A DNA stretch of 64,000 bases, from NCBI GenBank assembly GCA_026745465.1, contig JACYXH010000772.1, positions 8,916,116-8,980,115 on the forward strand, read 5' to 3'. Shown here piece by piece: positions 1-64,000 of the stretch. The number at the start of each line of letters is the position of its first letter. Within the stretch, counting starts at the first letter, position 1. A model generated the notes under the pieces. The model was not told the DNA's origin. It made no database searches and worked only from the letters and a program-made list of their open reading frames with translations. The DNA is from Lota lota. Taxonomy: Eukaryota > Chordata > Actinopteri > Gadiformes > Lotidae. A program made the position numbers and the translations under genes.

Positions 1-416
1 ACAAACAGGTGATTAGGAACTGCCCCTTTACTGCCACCCAAGTACCTAAGCGAGTGCAATAAATGATGGTGAGGTGTGCTTTATGATAATATTAGCATGG
101 CCAAGACCTCCCCTCCCCTCTTCCTCCCATAATATTATGACTGTGCACAACGCTATGTAGCCTGTTGGCGATAGCTGGCAAAGTTAGCCTTTCTACCCCG
201 CCCCCAGCCTGAGGGTCACTGAGGATTTTAGTCTCGTAAGAATCCTCAGCCTTCATCAATCATCCTTAGGTGAAACATTCAGCTACCTATTTAGCCTCAT
301 TAATTTAGCTCTGTTAAAGAGACGTTAATAACATTATTTGAAAGTCACCTTGCTGCCTTAGCTCCCGAAACCCCAGAGGCCTCTCTTGGACCGCGGAGTG
401 AGTGAGTGAGTGAGAG

Positions 417-455
<39 letters not shown>

Positions 456-2688
456 CTTTTTATTTTTTTACTAGTCAATCTAAAGCCGTCGCGGGCACCT
501 CTGCCTCTTGTCGCATGGAGAGAAGTAGAAAGTGCCACAGCTGTTGTTGTCAGTCATTAAAAACACAACAATGAAGACCTTTACGCCCAGGAAAGTCACT
601 GAAGACACAGGTGTCTGATGTCAGACTGACTGGTCTGGGAAGTTTTAGGGTGGACAGCTAGACTCAGCGGTTTACAGTCTTATTCAGACTTTACCACAAG
701 TACTGCCTGACAGGTGCGCAGTTCTGTTCCAAAAACAGTCACACTCAAAGTGGATCTCTGTTGTCAACGTGTCTTGCATATCGATGTACAACAAGATGAG
801 AGAACACAAGATAAAAGTAATTGTCTAAAGGAAATATGACACAGGATGACTGCTGTATCAAACATTCCCTGCACTTCATGCGGTTAACGGACCAGTGGAC
901 CGCCGGGCCATACCTTTCTTGACGTGATCTCTTAATTGACCGAAAGACAAACAACATTTCACTGTAGAAGACTCTGGAGTTATCTAGCTGAAGACCAGGA
1001 GCTGCTAGTCAGGGTGGACGACGTGCTGCAATGAAACAACCCCTCCTATTTAATGATGGTGTGTTCCAAGTTTCAGGGAGCTGCGTGTAATGGAGGAGGT
1101 CGCCGTGGTTGTCATGTGTCACCATCACACCATAAACATCTCTGGCCATGGGCTGGACTTGTCTTCTAATCAATGTTTGCAGAATGTCTGCAAAAAGTAA
1201 TATCTCCAATGTGACACGTAACTGTTCCGATCGATAGCGTTGAAGATGAAGGGTTGTTTCTCGAGGCCCGAGTTTGGGGGGGGGGGGGGGGGGGGGGGGG
1301 GGTGGGAGGGAAAGTGATTTTTGTCACTCTCTTCTCTCCCTATAATCTATAGCTGCTGAGAGGGAGAGGGCATGGACAGAAATGCACTATATTCGAGACT
1401 ATATGTTTCGCCACGGTGGGACTCGCCGGTGTGCCCTACGCACCATTTCTCCAGGGCTCAGGAAAATTGAGTTACATACTCCATCGAAAGAATCTTGCGT
1501 CTCACAATTATTCCATCACTCCCCTATGCTTGTTATCAGCCCATATTAACAACATCATAATTATACCACGTATACGCCCACGTATAACCTTTTCATATCT
1601 GCACAATAATGAGTCTTTATCATGAGCAGAGATGTGTTCTCTTCCCTGGGTATCGAAATGGGAGTCCCTCTCTAATTATTAAAATAATGTATTTCCAGAC
1701 ACCTCCGCGTTAGACCGGGTCTATGCTGTACCTTTGGTGTCGATGTGAGGGTGGTAGTGGAGATAGTTGTGGATAAGAGTGGATTAGTTGTACTAACCAC
1801 TAGTTTAGTACTAGACTGTACATTCTGTATGCCGTGTGTAGGTTGAGCAGGGAGGGAGGGGAGGGGGTGTGACATCATCGATGGTGTGAGGGAGTTGATG
1901 TGTACTTAGGACCAAAAGGAGGCCGACAGTATAGCGTACTACATAGTAAGCAGGTAAATTGGTAGTCCTTGATTCCTTTTTGGCACATAGCTCTGGATTT
2001 GGCAACGGTTGAGCCGCCTCTGAGATCAATACAGGGTTCAAACGCACCATGAGTGTGTGATTATGATGGATGGTGTGAGCCCATCTCTCCGCTGTAGTTA
2101 AGAGTCCAGGGTTAGGCAGAGAAAACCCCAACACCACCCCTAAACCTCTCCCCTGTTCCACCACCCCAAACACACGATCCAATTCCTGATGGCACATCCA
2201 CTTTCATGACAAGATATTACAGAAGGATTCAGCCAGTGGGTCTGAGCCGACCCACTCCCCCCCCCGTCCCTGTCCCCCTCCCCTTTCAGAATCGTCTCCA
2301 AGATGGTGACAAAGACAATCCCAGGGCGCGCCCGGCAGCGCCAGCTTCCGTTTAAAACTTTTGCCGCTTGGCAGGTCCAAGCCGGTCCGCGCTTTCCTCA
2401 GCATGGGGAGCAGCTGCAGAGAGCCATGGCTGTTACTTCTTCAGCCCGTCATCGATAGCCTCATCAGGGATAGCCCCAGGGCATTCACAGGCCAGCCTGA
2501 GCCTGGCTCCAGGGCTCCAGCAGGGGGGGAGAGACAGAGGGAGTACACTGAACTCAGCTGGCTGGAAGAGACTCACTGATCCTCTGGGAATCTCACCCAC
2601 AGACCAGCCCGGCAACCCCATGGCAACTTAAGTGAGATAGATTGCAGAAGTGGCGGGTCTACCCTTTACTTAGTTGCAGTTACAGACG

Positions 2689-2737
<49 letters not shown>

Positions 2738-3510
2738 TTATCTTTTTAGGGATGTGCCCGTAGTCAGATCTTCTGCTCTCAGCTCTTCTCTTAGGCGCTG
2801 CTCATCTGCATCTACGAGAGCTGGAGAAGATAAAGGCCTGAAATATGGGCTGTATGGGTTACTTATTGCACGGATTGCATCATGATACAAACTCCCTCTT
2901 TCCGGTGGTTAAATGCCATAGAATGTTGAATATTTGACTGTAGTCATCCACAGTAAAGTAATGTATTTACAATGTGGAAGTTTCAATTCAGTATTGTGAA
3001 TTTTAACTTAGATAGTTCTTCATGTCTAACCAATTAATGTATAAAACATTTTTGGTAACATATTAATATTTATTAAACAGTTACACAGTACACCTATGAC
3101 CGCTTCATGTCTTATATCTGATCTAGCCAGAGGACTTGTGAAATCTCTACATATGTATTGTGTAGACAGAGCACTGGTATTATGCAATGTGTGTGTGGGT
3201 ATAGTCTGGCCATAGGGTTCCTAATGTGAAATCTCAATGTAGGTATGGCCTATCCTTAACACTCATATTGTTAAACCTCTCTGAATAGGTATGGCCTACC
3301 GATAAGTCTCTTATTGTGAAATCTCTGTATAGATATGGTTTGGCCATAACACTCTTATTGTGACATCTCTGTTAAGGTATGGCCTATTTATAATGCTCTT
3401 ATTATAACATCTTTGTAAAGGTATGGTCTGGCCATAACACTCTTATTGTGACATCTCTGTAAAGGGATAGCCTAGTCATAATGCTTTTATTGGGAAATCT
3501 CATCGTATAG
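1..3510 (+). other. gbe1 intron 1 (3' part)
   Basis: No coding exon is recognisable; gbe1 exon 1 is not in the window. It holds a (GAGT)/(GA)/(TG) tract at 395-453, a 27-base G run at 1276-1302, a GC-richer patch around 2240-2620 with short chance frames, a CA array at 2690-2734, and a minisatellite from 3115 to the acceptor. Confidence 0.8.
1276..1302 (+). repeat. G27 homopolymer
   Basis: Twenty-seven consecutive G, followed by t and ggga-rich sequence; able to form a G-quadruplex. Confidence 0.95.

Positions 3511-3520
<10 letters not shown>
3115..3520 (+). repeat. 44-46 bp minisatellite running into exon 2
   Basis: About seven adjacent units start at 3197, 3242, 3288, 3332, 3376, 3420 and 3464, with an eighth start at 3510 that is the exon 2 boundary. 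A more decayed copy lies near 3115-3150. The unit reads approximately ggtatggcctggccataac, then actcttattgtgacatctct and gtaaa. Each unit junction resembles the real acceptor and first exon bases. Confidence 0.85.

Positions 3521-64000
<60,480 letters not shown>

Noticed and set aside
2361..2631. Overlapping frames in a GC-richer patch that might be gbe1 exon 1
   Set aside because: The translations lack the conserved exon 1 residues (the PYLKPY region), so exon 1 is taken to lie upstream of the window.

Overview
The window is vertebrate nuclear DNA, almost certainly from a ray-finned fish. It carries small exons with consensus GT-AG splice sites separated by large introns, tRNA-derived SINE copies with teleost-type tails, a hAT transposon with 8-bp target duplications, and an extreme load of long dinucleotide arrays (CA/TG, GA/CT) and G/C homopolymers. 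That microsatellite load resembles gadid (cod-like) genomes, but this is only a guess. No prokaryotic or viral features were seen.

The backbone is one gene on the + strand: gbe1, the 1,4-alpha-glucan (glycogen) branching enzyme. Twelve complete internal coding exons and the first 12 bases of a thirteenth can be joined in frame from 3511 to 64000. By comparison with the human protein they correspond to exons 2-14 and cover roughly human residues 49 to 610. Exon 1 lies upstream of the window and the last exons lie downstream. The four conserved regions of the GH13 (alpha-amylase family) active site sit in exons 7, 8, 9 and 11 and look intact, so the gene appears functional.

A second complete coding region is nested on the - strand inside gbe1 intron 8: a beta-2-microglobulin gene (b2m, 30.3-32.2 kb). 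It has a signal-peptide exon, a C1-set immunoglobulin exon, a tiny exon with the last residues and stop, and a probable 3' UTR exon. Its upstream flank, also inside the intron, carries an X-box and Y-box pair typical of MHC class I/b2m promoters.

Region by region: 1-3510 is intron 1, ending in a 44-46 bp minisatellite whose unit contains the exon 2 acceptor. 3.5-20 kb holds exons 2-7, with a hAT transposon remnant in intron 6. 20-29 kb is intron 7 (SINE, microsatellites). 29-34 kb holds exons 8-10, nested b2m, and two decayed copies of the exon 9 end in intron 9. 34-48 kb is the 14-kb intron 10, with a 2-kb segmental duplication, several minisatellites and a stack of polypurine/polypyrimidine blocks. 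48-49 kb holds exons 11-12. 49-59.7 kb is intron 12, with minisatellites and a small hAT-like element. 59.7-64 kb holds exon 13, intron 13 and the start of exon 14.
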